DNA of 64,000 nt from Micromonospora musae (GTDB lineage Bacteria > Actinomycetota > Actinomycetes > Mycobacteriales > Micromonosporaceae). The notes under the pieces are model-generated. The model had not been told where the DNA came from, did not search any database, and saw nothing but the letters and a program-made list of their open reading frames with translations. The stretch spans positions 62,001 to 126,000 of the forward strand of contig NZ_RAZT01000008.1 in the NCBI RefSeq assembly GCF_003626635.1. The letters run 5' to 3'. This document shows positions 24,648 through 32,385 of the stretch, in pieces. A program made the position numbers and the translations under genes. How positions within the stretch are numbered: the stretch's first letter is position 1; each line of letters begins with the position of its first letter.

Positions 24648-25840
24648 AACCCCATCCCCTTCGCGATGATCTCGTTCATGATCTCGGTGGTGCCGCCGCC
24701 GATGCCGAGGATCCGCGCGTCGCGGTAGTGCCGCTCCACCTCGGCGTCGCGCAGGTAGCCGAAGCCACCGTGCAGCTGCAACGCCTGGTCCACCACCTCG
24801 GCGCAGGCCGTCACGGCCACGTTCTTCGCCATCGCCACCTCGGTCACCACCGGCTCGCCGGCGGCGACCCGGGCGGCCACGTCGTGCACGTACGCGCGGG
24901 CAGCCTCGGTGCGCGTGTGCATCTCCGCCAACCGGTGCCGGACGACCTGGCGGCTGACCAGCGGCCGGCCGAAGGTGGCGCGGTCACGGCACCAACGTAG
25001 GGCCAGCTCGACGCAGCGCTGTGCGATCGCGTACGCCTGCGTGGCGAGCGAGATCCGCTCAGTGGCGAAGTGCTGCATGATCGACAGGAAGCCGGTCTCC
25101 TCCGCGCCGATCCGGTTCGCCACCGGCACCCGTACGTCGACGAAGGAGAGCTCGGCGGTGTCCGAGCAGTGCCAGCCCAGCTTCTCCAGCCGGCGGCCCA
25201 CAGTGAAGCCGGGCGTGCCCTTCTCGATGACGAGTAGGGCTAGCTCGCCGCTGCCCGGGAAGTCGGTGCAGACGGCGGTGGTCACGAAGTCGGCCCGGAC
25301 CCCGCTCGTGATGTAGCTCTTCGACCCGTTCACCACGTAGTGGTCGCCGGCCCGGCGCGCGGTGGTGCGGATCCCGGCCACGTCCGAACCCCCGTCCGGC
25401 TCGGTGATCGCCAGCGCGCCGATCATCGTCCCGGCGAGCGTGGGGCGGACGTACCGGTCGACCAGCTCGTCGCCGGCCGGGTCCGCGACGGCGCCGAGCC
25501 GACCGCCGAGCGAGCCACCGGTCCGGCCGCCCGCAGCGGTGACCATGTGCGGAAGCGCGATGCCGTGCGTGAAGAGCGCAGCGACCAACCCCGACGACCC
25601 ACCGGACCGGATGATCTCCTCGGTCACGATGATCGTGTCCAGCAGGTCGCCGCCGCTGCCCCCGACCGACTCGGGGAAGCCGACGCCGAGCAGGCCGACC
25701 TTCGCGGCGGTGGCGTGCAGCTGGCGCGGGACCTCGCCGGCCCGCTCCCAGTCGTCCAGGTAGGGCAGCACCTCCCGGGCGACGAAGGCGCGGGTCAGCT
25801 CGCGCAGCTGACGCCGCTCCGGGGTGTCCACGATGGTCAT
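24644..25840 (-). CDS. Acyl-CoA dehydrogenase
   Basis: A 398-residue FAD-dependent acyl-CoA dehydrogenase, different from the one at 19624. It shows A-I-T-E-P-D-G-G-S-D (about 143) and the C-terminal L-H-G-G-F-G-Y and R-H-Y-R-D-A-R-I motifs of the family. Both ends overlap neighbouring genes by four bases (start with the AtuA-like gene, stop with the carboxyltransferase), which shows a single tightly coupled operon. In leucine and acyclic terpene breakdown such an enzyme makes the unsaturated CoA ester that the biotin carboxylase then carboxylates; that role is inferred from the gene set. Confidence 0.92.
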   Translation of the reverse strand: MTIVDTPERRQLRELTRAFVAREVLPYLDDWERAGEVPRQLHATAAKVGLLGVGFPESVGGSGGDLLDTIIVTEEIIRSGGSSGLVAALFTHGIALPHMVTAAGGRTGGSLGGRLGAVADPAGDELVDRYVRPTLAGTMIGALAITEPDGGSDVAGIRTTARRAGDHYVVNGSKSYITSGVRADFVTTAVCTDFPGSGELALLVIEKGTPGFTVGRRLEKLGWHCSDTAELSFVDVRVPVANRIGAEETGFLSIMQHFATERISLATQAYAIAQRCVELALRWCRDRATFGRPLVSRQVVRHRLAEMHTRTEAARAYVHDVAARVAAGEPVVTEVAMAKNVAVTACAEVVDQALQLHGGFGYLRDAEVERHYRDARILGIGGGTTEIMNEIIAKGMGL

Positions 25841-27507
25841 CCGGTCGCCTCCAGGATCGGCAGCTCGACGATCCGTGAGCGGAGCAGCTCACCGAGCGAC
25901 TTCGCCTGCGGGTCGAAGCGGGTGGACCCGGCGACGCCCGCACCGAGCAGACCCCGGATCAGGAAGTTGACCGCACGCAGGTTCGGCAGTTCGTACCGCT
26001 CGACGGTCAGCGTCACCGTCTCCGGCAGCAGCTCGGCCAACCGCTCGACGCTCAGCCAGCCGCGCAGCCAGTCGTACGCGGCGTCGCTGCGGGCCCAGAC
26101 CCCCAGGTTCGCGTCGCCGGCCTTGTCTCCCGACCGCGCTCCGACCAGCTCGCCGAGGGGACCCCGGCGGGTGCGGTGCCCGGCGGGGATCGGTGTCGAC
26201 GCATCCTGCTGTGCGTCGGTCTCCGGCGCAGAGGTGTCGGGCGGCGGCGGAATCGATACGCGGGTGCCGTCGGGGAGCACCGCGACGTGCGACACCGCGT
26301 CCTGCGGCACGAGGTCCGCGGTGAAGACCCCGTACGGGGTGGCGTCGCCCGGCGGGGTGGTCAGCGTGCACCCGGGGTAGGAGGCGAGCGCCAGCTCCAC
26401 CGCGGCCGCCGAGAACGCCCGCCCGGCCCGTGCCCGGTCGGCGTCGCGCAGGTGTACGTGCAGCAGCGCGCTCGCCGTCTCGGTGTCGCCGGAGTCGGGG
26501 TGGTCGGTGCGGGCCAGCGTGAACTCCAGCCCGTCCGCGCCGACCGCCGCTTCGAGCTGCCCCCGGACGAGGGCCGCCTTGGCGGGGATGTTCAGTCCGC
26601 AGAGGATGAACGTCATCGAGTTGCGGTAGCCGCCCAGGTTGTTGACGCCGACCTTGAGGGTGGCCGGGGGTGGCGCTCCCCGGACGCCGGAGACCCTTAC
26701 CCGGTCGTCCCCCTCGGCGTGCAGGGTCGCCGTGTCGAGCCGGGTCACCACGTCCGGCCCGAGGTACGCAGGCCCGCCCACCTCGTACAGCAGCTGTGCG
26801 GTGACGGTCTCCACGGTCACCGCGCCGCCGGTGCCGGGGTGTTTCGTGATGACGCAGGAGCCGTCGCGGTGCACCTCCGCGATCGGGAAGCCGGGGCGGC
26901 GGCCCCCGTCGGGCAGCTCGGTGAAGAAGCTGAAGTTGCCGCCGGTGACCTGTGCGCCGCACTCGACGAGGTGCCCGGCGACGGTCGCGCCGGCGAGCGC
27001 GTCGAGGTCGTCGCGGGTCCAGCCGTACCAGGCGATCGCCGGACCCACCACCAGCGAGGCGTCGGTGACCCGGCCGGTGACGACCACGTCGGCCCCGCCG
27101 TCGAGGCAGGCGGCGATCCCGAACGCGCCCAGGTACGCGTTTGCGGTGAGCGCGTCCGGCGGGGCCAGTGCGTCGCCCTCCACGTACCCGACCCGGACGG
27201 TCAGGCCGAGCCGGTCGGCGAGCGCGCTGATCGCGGCGGCCAGCCCGGCCGGGTTCAGCCCACCCGCGTTGGTGACGAGCTTGACCCCGTGGTCGAGCGC
27301 GGTGCCGAGGCAGCCTTCGAGCTGCCGGAGGAAGGTCCTCGCGTACCCGAGCGAGGGGTCGCGCAGCCGGTCCCGGCCGAGGATCAGCATGGTGAGTTCG
27401 GCCAGGTAGTCGCCGGTCAGCACGTCGAGTTCGCCGCCGTCGAGCATCTCCCGCCAGGCCGTGAAGCGGTCGCCGTAGAAGCCGGAGGCGTTGCCGATGC
27501 GGATCAC
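25837..27507 (-). CDS. AtuA-like protein (DUF1446) of acyclic terpene / acyl-CoA utilisation
   Basis: A 556-residue protein of the DUF1446/AtuA family, first seen in the acyclic terpene utilisation cluster of Pseudomonas; its biochemical activity is not firmly known. Features: I-R-I-G-N-A-S-G-F at the start, V-T-N-A-G-G-L-N-P, V-V-T-G-R-V-T-D-A-S-L, H-L-V-E-C-G-A-Q-V-T-G-G-N, and a C-terminal domain with R-S-G-D-K-A-G-D-A-N-L-G-V-W, the AtuA-associated portion fused here. The GTG at 27507 is set by its GTGA overlap with the upstream gene; the frame is open further upstream but that stretch lies inside the neighbour. Confidence 0.88.
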   Translation of the reverse strand: MIRIGNASGFYGDRFTAWREMLDGGELDVLTGDYLAELTMLILGRDRLRDPSLGYARTFLRQLEGCLGTALDHGVKLVTNAGGLNPAGLAAAISALADRLGLTVRVGYVEGDALAPPDALTANAYLGAFGIAACLDGGADVVVTGRVTDASLVVGPAIAWYGWTRDDLDALAGATVAGHLVECGAQVTGGNFSFFTELPDGGRRPGFPIAEVHRDGSCVITKHPGTGGAVTVETVTAQLLYEVGGPAYLGPDVVTRLDTATLHAEGDDRVRVSGVRGAPPPATLKVGVNNLGGYRNSMTFILCGLNIPAKAALVRGQLEAAVGADGLEFTLARTDHPDSGDTETASALLHVHLRDADRARAGRAFSAAAVELALASYPGCTLTTPPGDATPYGVFTADLVPQDAVSHVAVLPDGTRVSIPPPPDTSAPETDAQQDASTPIPAGHRTRRGPLGELVGARSGDKAGDANLGVWARSDAAYDWLRGWLSVERLAELLPETVTLTVERYELPNLRAVNFLIRGLLGAGVAGSTRFDPQAKSLGELLRSRIVELPILEATG

Positions 27508-28337
27508 GCTCGTACCCCGGGGGTCTGCGGCGCGGCCGGCGACGGACGGCCGGATCGCGGGTCCAGCGGCGGGCGACCGGCGCCGGGCGGGCCGGCGAAG
27601 GCCTGCGCCACGTCGAGCCACTCGTCGGCGACCGGGCCGGTGACGCGAAGCGCCAGGTCGGCCCGGTGCCGGCGCTGGGTCACCAGCAGGCAGAAGTCCC
27701 GGGCCGGTCCGGTGACCCGGTCGGTGGCGTCGGCCGGACCGAAGCTCCAGGTCTCCCCGCGGGGCGCGGTCAGCTCCACCCGCACCGGCGCCGCGGGCAT
27801 CGGCCGGCCGTGGGTGGCGAAGCTGTGCCCGAGGGTACGCACGCCGAGGTGGGCGATGTGCCGGAGCCGGTCGGTGTCGGGGCGGCGTACGTCGAGCGCG
27901 TCCGCGACGTCCTCGCCGTGCGCCCAGGTCTCCATGATCCGGGCGGTGACCATCGAGGTGGGCGACATCCGGGTGCCGTACCAGGGCAGCTTCTCTCCGG
28001 GTGGGCAGGCGGCGAGGACGGCGGCGAGGGAGGCACGACCGGCGCGCCAGCGGAGGAGCAGCTCGGCCGGCGGGGCGAGGAACTCTCTCGTACCGGTCTC
28101 GACGAGCCGGGCCGGGTCCGGGGCGGCGTTCACGGAGGCGAAGAAGGCCGTGGAGTCGGTGCCGGCGAGCAACGCGACGTGGTCGGTCCAGGCGAGGTGG
28201 GCGATCTGGTGCGCGATGGTCCAGCCCGCCGCCGGGGTCGGGCGGGACCAGTCGGCCGGCGGCAGTGGACGGACGAGAGCCTCCAGCGCCTCGGACTCCT
28301 CGGCCAGGTCGGCGAGCAGGTTCGTCAGGTCGACCAT
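27504..28337 (-). CDS. TIGR03084-type mycothiol-isomerase-like protein
   Basis: A 277-residue protein of the DinB/mycothiol-dependent maleylpyruvate isomerase superfamily. The expected metal-ligand histidines are seen in I-A-H-Q-I-A-H-L-A-W-T-D-H (about 42-54) and in E-T-W-A-H-G-E-D-V-A (about 137-146). Family members use mycothiol or act as thiol transferases; here it is the first structural gene of the AtuA-type operon, as in other actinobacteria. A Pro-rich tail of about 30 residues follows the domain. The stop overlaps the AtuA-like start. The start ATG lies 39 bases after the TetR stop. Confidence 0.85.
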   Translation of the reverse strand: MVDLTNLLADLAEESEALEALVRPLPPADWSRPTPAAGWTIAHQIAHLAWTDHVALLAGTDSTAFFASVNAAPDPARLVETGTREFLAPPAELLLRWRAGRASLAAVLAACPPGEKLPWYGTRMSPTSMVTARIMETWAHGEDVADALDVRRPDTDRLRHIAHLGVRTLGHSFATHGRPMPAAPVRVELTAPRGETWSFGPADATDRVTGPARDFCLLVTQRRHRADLALRVTGPVADEWLDVAQAFAGPPGAGRPPLDPRSGRPSPAAPQTPGVRA

Positions 28338-28376
28338 GGTGCCTCCGGTCTGGTCGTGCCCCCGGGCGCGGGCGGG

Positions 28377-28982
28377 TCAGGGCGTGAGGAGCGTGGCGAG
28401 TCGTCGCTTCCAGGTGTTGAGGAGGGCGGCGCGCCGGACGCTGTCGTCGGTGAGCAGGTTGGCCACGCCCAGCCCACGAAGCAGGTCCAGGGTGGCCTGG
28501 ACCGTCTCGCGGACCCCCTGGCGTCGCTCGTCGACGTCGAGCAGCGCGACGGTGAGTCGGTGCATCTCCCGGCCCACCCGGGCCTCCAGGGGTATCAGCG
28601 CCCTACGCAGCTCGGGATCGGTGCGGGCGGCGACCCAGAGTTCGAGCGCGGCGACGAAGAGCGGACCGGTGAACGCCACTTCGAGCAGGTCGATCACCCG
28701 GTCGAGCCGCTGCGGCCCGATCGGCAGGGCTGCTGCCTCGGCGCGCAGCTCGGCCGCGCGACGCTCGGCGAGGTGCCCGACGGCCGCGGTGACCAGCGCG
28801 GCCTTCGTCGGGTAGTGATGCAGCTGCGCACCGCGGGAGACCCCGGCCCGGGCCGCGACCAACGTGGTCGTGGTGCCCGCCCAGCCGTGCTCCACCAGGC
28901 ACTCGACGGTCGCCTCCAGCAGTCGCGCCTGCGTGGCGCGGCTGCGTTCCTGCCGAGGCACGCGGATCGATGCGGCGGACAC
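28377..28982 (-). CDS. TetR-family regulator of the acyl-CoA catabolic operon
   Basis: A 201-residue TetR repressor-like protein. The N-terminal helix-turn-helix spans about 16-62 (R-L-L-E-A-T-V-E-C-L then T-T-T-T-L-V-A-A-R-A-G-V-S-R-G-A-Q-L-H-H-Y). The ligand-binding C-terminal part is all-helical. It heads the leftward operon and likely represses it, responding to an acyl-CoA intermediate; this is inference from position. The GTG at 28982 has no ribosome site but has a promoter whose -10 lies at -12 to -7, and the -35 is embedded in a 22-bp palindrome, pointing to autoregulation. Confidence 0.9.
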   Translation of the reverse strand: MSAASIRVPRQERSRATQARLLEATVECLVEHGWAGTTTTLVAARAGVSRGAQLHHYPTKAALVTAAVGHLAERRAAELRAEAAALPIGPQRLDRVIDLLEVAFTGPLFVAALELWVAARTDPELRRALIPLEARVGREMHRLTVALLDVDERRQGVRETVQATLDLLRGLGVANLLTDDSVRRAALLNTWKRRLATLLTP

Positions 28983-28988
28983 GGGAAC

Positions 28989-29029
28989 AGCGTGCCGGGA
29001 TCAAAACAAACAGTCAAGCCTGACTTTTT
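28989..29029 (-). promoter_or_regulatory. Promoter and palindromic operator of the TetR operon
   Basis: Reading leftward: TTGACT (29017-29012), a 17-base spacer, CACGCT (28994-28989), then the GTG at 28982. A palindrome covers 29008-29029 with AGTCA/TGACT arms around AGCC; including flanking A/T bases, 8 of 9 positions per arm match. Its overlap with the -35 suits repression by the encoded TetR protein. Confidence 0.65.
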
Positions 29030-29176
29030 CGTGCCCCGTGACCGTGGTGTCCACTGCGGACCACCGATCGGCGTCGGCGGACGCCGAGTGCTGGTGCGCG
29101 GAGCCTTTGGAGCTGATGTCGCAGGCGAGTCAGCGAGCCTGCGGTCGCGCGTTGACGCTCCGCCGCGCCCGTCGTC

Positions 29177-29231
29177 GCCGTGAGCCTGAGCCGTGAGCCG
29201 TGAGCCGTGAGCCGTGGGCCGTGGGCCGTGG
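29177..29231. repeat. Heptanucleotide tandem repeat (GCCGTGA/G)
   Basis: Eight units of GCCGTGA, later GCCGTGG, run head to tail; the second unit has lost one base. Such a tract is prone to slippage. Confidence 0.85.
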
Positions 29232-29374
29232 GCACCCCCGCGCAGTCGGCAGGATGTGTCCGCTTTGTGGACCCGGCGAGCGATGGCGACCTCGCGACCG
29301 AACGGTGACCGGACGACAGCGACCCCGCGTGGCGGTCCAGGCGCATGCAGCCCGCCTGATCCGCCCCATGGTCA

Positions 29375-29439
29375 ACTCGGGTTCCTTGATGTCGGGCCGT
29401 CCGGACCACCCGGACACCCCGACTTCAAGGAACCCGAGT
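29375..29439. repeat. Long imperfect palindrome with 30-base arms
   Basis: The arm at 29375-29404 (ACTCGGGTTCCTTGA, then GTCGGG) matches the reverse complement of 29410-29439 at 27 of 30 positions around a 5-base loop. No gene ends close by on either strand, so it is not an obvious terminator. It could be a mobile palindromic unit or a small structured RNA. Confidence 0.75.
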
Positions 29440-29786
29440 CGATCGACGAGGCCGGCCTGGCTGGCGGCCTTGAACGCCGCGCCTGCGGGGCGGCGGCGGA
29501 CCTCGAGATGCCTCCCACCTGTGCCCGGAGAACGTCGCGCGATCACCGTCGTCAATGACGCCGATCTGCCGGGACACCGGCTCACCCACGAGCGTGCGGG
29601 CCGAGAGCGGTCGTGGCCGGGGCGCAGTGCGTCGTCGATTACCGGGCAGACCACTTCCCCGTGTTGGCGTGCCGGCCCCGAAGGCGACGTGAGCCGGCAG
29701 AGGTTCCCCGACCCGACCCGATGTCGTGGGTGATTCAGCTCCAAAGCGCCGCGCACCATATCCCTACCCCCTTCGGCGCGTCTCCC

Positions 29787-29887
29787 GGCGCGCGTTCGGA
29801 GGGGTTGAGGTTGGCGCGTTGTTCGCGAGGCTGGCTGGCCCGCTGCTCGGCGAGGTTGGGGCTGGCGCGCGTTCGGAGGGGTTGGGG
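29787..29887. repeat. Direct repeat of 24 bases, 77 bases apart
   Basis: GGCGCGCGTTCGGAGGGGTT begins at 29787 and again at 29864; the 24-base copies differ at one position. GGCTGGC-type short repeats lie between them. They precede the phosphoesterase 3' end. Confidence 0.6.
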
Positions 29888-29896
29888 CCGGTCCGC

Positions 29897-30640
29897 TCAG
29901 CGTCCGTCGCGAGGGGCGAAGACCGCGAGCGCGTCCGCGTCGCTGTGCCGGGAACGGACGTACTCGTCGGCGAAGCCGGCGGCGTCCGGGAAGCTGGACT
30001 CGGCGGCCACCCGGGCGCAGGCCGCCTCCACGTCGAAGTCGGTACGGCGCAGCTGCACCCCGGGGCCGAGCAGCGCCCAGTACGCGCCGGTCCCGCCGTA
30101 CGGCATCCCGACGCTGCCCGGGTTGATCACCAGGCGCCGGTCGACCAGCCGTGCGAACGGCATGTGGGTATGCCCGCAGACCACCGTGCGCACCTCCGCC
30201 GGCAGGTCGGCGAAGACCTCGGCCCAGCGGGCCATCCGGCTGTCGACCAGCACGACCTCCTCGTCGTCGCGGGGCGTCGCGTGGCAGAAGAGCACCGGAC
30301 CGAGGCCGGCGACGGGCAGGGTCACCGTGCGGGGCAGCGCCGCCAGCCGGTCGACCTGATCGTCGCGGAGCTGAGTCGCCGCCCAGTTCGAGACCTCGAT
30401 CGGGAGGCTGCGCCCGGCTCGTGCCTCCACCAGTTCCCGGTCGGCGTTGCCGCCCACCCAGCAGACCCGGTCGCCGAGGTCGGCGAGCCGGTCGAGCACC
30501 TCGACCGGCTGCGGGCCGGCGGCGATGTCACCGGTGAGCACGATCAGGTCGGCGGCGGCCACGTCCGGCTCGGCCAGCACGGCCTCCAGCGCGGGCAGCA
30601 CCCCATGGATGTCGGAGAGGACGGCGACCCGGTTCAACAT
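29897..30640 (-). CDS. Calcineurin-like metallophosphoesterase
   Basis: A 247-residue cytosolic metallophosphoesterase. Metal-binding motifs appear in order: S-D-I-H-G (8-12), G-D-I-A-A-G-P (about 38), G-N-A-D-R-E (about 65), C-H-A-T-P-R-D-D (about 113) and C-G-H-T-H-M-P-F (about 155). This is the compact YfcE/MJ0936-like branch whose members cleave phosphodiesters; the physiological substrate is unknown. The ATG at 30640 is chosen where S-D-I-H-G follows closely, as in homologues; upstream sequence is not protein-like. It lies downstream of crp in the same direction but a hairpin separates them. Confidence 0.9.
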   Translation of the reverse strand: MLNRVAVLSDIHGVLPALEAVLAEPDVAAADLIVLTGDIAAGPQPVEVLDRLADLGDRVCWVGGNADRELVEARAGRSLPIEVSNWAATQLRDDQVDRLAALPRTVTLPVAGLGPVLFCHATPRDDEEVVLVDSRMARWAEVFADLPAEVRTVVCGHTHMPFARLVDRRLVINPGSVGMPYGGTGAYWALLGPGVQLRRTDFDVEAACARVAAESSFPDAAGFADEYVRSRHSDADALAVFAPRDGR

Positions 30641-30703
30641 CGGTCCACGATCCCGCCGCGCCGGGGGCGGTGTCGAGCTTTTCTGCCCGGGGCAGACACG
30701 AAG

Positions 30704-30734
30704 CGGCCCGGACCGCGCGAGGCGGTCCGGGCCG
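30704..30734 (-). terminator. Terminator after crp
   Basis: A perfect 13-bp stem (CGGCCCGGACCGC at 30704-30716 with 30722-30734) around a 5-base loop. It lies 40 bases after the leftward crp stop and before the phosphoesterase start. Confidence 0.75.
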
Positions 30735-30773
30735 GAGACGCTCCGGGATCGGGCGGGCGGCCCGACGGGTCGC

Positions 30774-31451
30774 TCAGACCCGCGCGCGGCGGGCCAGGCG
30801 CTCCGGATCCAGGATGATGATGCTCTTGCCGTCAAGGCGCAGCCAGCCCCGCGAGGCGAAGTCCGCCAGCGCCTTGTTGACCGTCTCCCGGGAGGCGCCG
30901 ACGAGCTGGGCGATCTCCTCCTGGGTGAGGTCGTGGGTCACCCGCAGCACGCCGCCGTCGCGGGTGCCGAAGCGACCGGCCATCTGGAGCAGGTTCTTCG
31001 CGACCCGGCCCGGCACGTCGGTGAAGATCAGATCGGCGAGCGAGTCGTTGGTCCGGCGCAGCCGGCGGGCCAGCACCCGGAGCAGCTGCTCGGCGATCTC
31101 CGGCCGGTTGGCCAGCCACGGCCGCAGGGCCTGCTTACGCAGCCGGACCAGGCGGGTGTCGGTCACCGCGGTGGCCGTCGCCGTGCGGGGCCCCGGGTCG
31201 AAGAGTGACAGCTCGCCGACCATGTCCGACGGGCCCATCACCGCGATCAGGTTCTGCCGGCCGTCCGCCGCGCGGCGACCCACTTTGATCTTGCCGGACA
31301 GCAGGATGTAAAGACTGTCGCCGGGCTCACCCTCGTTGAACACGACCTCGCCCTTGCGGACCTCGATCGTCTCCATCTCCTTGGCGAGCGCCTCGGCAGC
31401 CTCCGGGTCGACACCCTGGAAGATCCCGCTGCGGGCCAGTACCTCGTCCAT
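30774..31451 (-). CDS. crp: Crp/Fnr-family cAMP receptor regulator
   Basis: A 225-residue homologue of mycobacterial Crp (Rv3676) and Streptomyces Crp. The N-terminal cyclic-nucleotide domain carries the phosphate-binding cassette G-E-L-S-L-F-D-P-G-P-R-T-A-T-A at about 79-93; the C-terminal winged helix has L-T-Q-E-E-I-A-Q-L-V-G-A-S-R-E-T-V-N-K at about 174-192, with the recognition-helix S-R-E-T-V typical of Crp. The ATG at 31451 has GGAGGT 7 bases upstream. It is divergent from cbiZ and nth, as crp and nth are in mycobacteria. A cyclase-type protein that could make its ligand is encoded at 9099-12689. Confidence 0.93.
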   Translation of the reverse strand: MDEVLARSGIFQGVDPEAAEALAKEMETIEVRKGEVVFNEGEPGDSLYILLSGKIKVGRRAADGRQNLIAVMGPSDMVGELSLFDPGPRTATATAVTDTRLVRLRKQALRPWLANRPEIAEQLLRVLARRLRRTNDSLADLIFTDVPGRVAKNLLQMAGRFGTRDGGVLRVTHDLTQEEIAQLVGASRETVNKALADFASRGWLRLDGKSIIILDPERLARRARV

Positions 31452-31654
31452 CGCGCACCTCCGGTTGCGCGTTGCCGTCCCTCGGCCGGGTCCGCCGTCC
31501 GCTGGTCCCTCGCGCGCCGACAAGTCTAGGCGCACGTGAGCCGGAATCAGAGGTCGCCCCTGGAAACGTGATCGTTGGGCGTAATCCGCCCGTTCCGCCT
31601 GACCAGCGAGGACGCCGGCAACCGACCACCGGCGTCACCGGAGCCGGCGGCCCG

Positions 31655-31660
31655 TAGGGT
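31655..31660 (+). promoter_or_regulatory. Leaderless -10 box for cbiZ
   Basis: TAGGGT at exactly -12 to -7 from the GTG at 31667; no ribosome site and no cobalamin riboswitch-like structure are visible in the 215 bases between the crp and cbiZ starts. Confidence 0.6.
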
Positions 31661-31666
31661 CACCGC

Positions 31667-32329
31667 GTGCTGAGCGAGCCGCTGCTGACCACCCGCCACG
31701 AGGACGGGCTCGACGTTCCGCTGCTGGTGTGGCGGGCCACCACACCGCTGCGCGCGGTGAGCACCGCGTCGCTGGGCGGCGGGATCGGCGTACGGCACTG
31801 GGTCGTGAACGCGACCGTGCCGATGTCGTACGACCGGGACGAGCCGGCCGACCACCTGGCCGCGCTCGCCCACGGACTCGGGCTCGACGGACCCGGCGTG
31901 GGGCTGCTCACCGGCGTGGACGTCGCCGAGGTGGTCGCCCGGAGCGACGGCGGCGTGCGGGTGTGGGCGACGGTCGGGCTCGGCCTCCCCGTCCGGGCTG
32001 CCGAGCCGGCGCCCGAGGCGCTCGGCGAACGGGTCGGCACGATCAACATCGTGGTGTACGTGCCGGCGCGGCTCGGCGACGCCGCCCTGGTCAACGCGGT
32101 GGCCACCGCGACCGAGGCGAAGGCGCAGGCGATCTCGGAGCTGGGTCTGGCGGCCACCGGCACCCCGACGGACGCGGTCGCCGTGCTCTGCCCCGTGGAC
32201 GGCCCCGATTTCGCCTACGGCGGGCCCCGCTCGACCTGGGGTGCGCCGCTCGCCCGCGCGGTGCACGCCGCCGTGCTCGCAGGCGGGGTATGCACAGTCG
32301 TGCCCTGGTCAGAGCGGCTGAACGGCTGA
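31667..32329 (+). CDS. cbiZ: Adenosylcobinamide amidohydrolase-like protein (CbiZ)
   Basis: A 220-residue protein with the CbiZ pattern: S-T-A-S-L-G-G-G-I-G (about 32-41), N-A-T-V-P-M-S-Y-D, G-L-L-T-G-V-D-V, W-A-T-V-G-L-G-L-P-V, G-T-I-N-I-V-V-Y-V, and T-A/T-E-A-K-A-Q-A-I-S-E-L followed by A-T-G-T-P-T-D-A-V. CbiZ cleaves the aminopropanol side chain of adenosylcobinamide to adenosylcobyric acid so that external corrinoids can be salvaged. No other cobalamin gene is in the window. The GTG at 31667 is supported by a TAGGGT box at leaderless spacing. Confidence 0.82.
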   Translation: MLSEPLLTTRHEDGLDVPLLVWRATTPLRAVSTASLGGGIGVRHWVVNATVPMSYDRDEPADHLAALAHGLGLDGPGVGLLTGVDVAEVVARSDGGVRVWATVGLGLPVRAAEPAPEALGERVGTINIVVYVPARLGDAALVNAVATATEAKAQAISELGLAATGTPTDAVAVLCPVDGPDFAYGGPRSTWGAPLARAVHAAVLAGGVCTVVPWSERLNG

Positions 32330-32371
32330 AATTCCGGCCGATCGGCCGTCGTTTCGGCGAAGCCTGCCCGG

Positions 32372-32377
32372 TAGGGT
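32372..32377 (+). promoter_or_regulatory. Candidate -10 box for the CapA-like gene
   Basis: TAGGGT at -14 to -9 from the ATG at 32386. No ribosome site precedes that ATG, so a leaderless or nearly leaderless transcript is likely. Confidence 0.45.
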
Positions 32378-32385
32378 CGCGGGCG

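Larger units (their letters stand above)
29030..29896. other. Repeat-rich stretch without a convincing gene
   Basis: These 867 bases separate the TetR operon from the phosphoesterase gene. Open frames exist on both strands but have low-complexity translations and no start signals. The stretch holds a heptanucleotide tandem repeat (29177-29231), a 30-bp-arm hairpin (29375-29439) and a direct repeat (29787-29810 and 29864-29887). Confidence 0.6.

Noticed and set aside
20898..24728. A 1276-codon plus-strand frame across the carboxylase genes
   Set aside because: It runs through the antisense of two clear enzymes and through the repeat array; no domain or ribosome site.
29130..29759. A 209-codon minus-strand frame in the gene-free stretch
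   Set aside because: It crosses the heptanucleotide array and the palindrome, has Arg/Ser/Pro-rich low-complexity sequence and no start signal.
31452..31666. Cobalamin riboswitch upstream of cbiZ
   Set aside because: No B12-box-like or long structured leader is seen, and the -10 box places the transcript start at the start codon.
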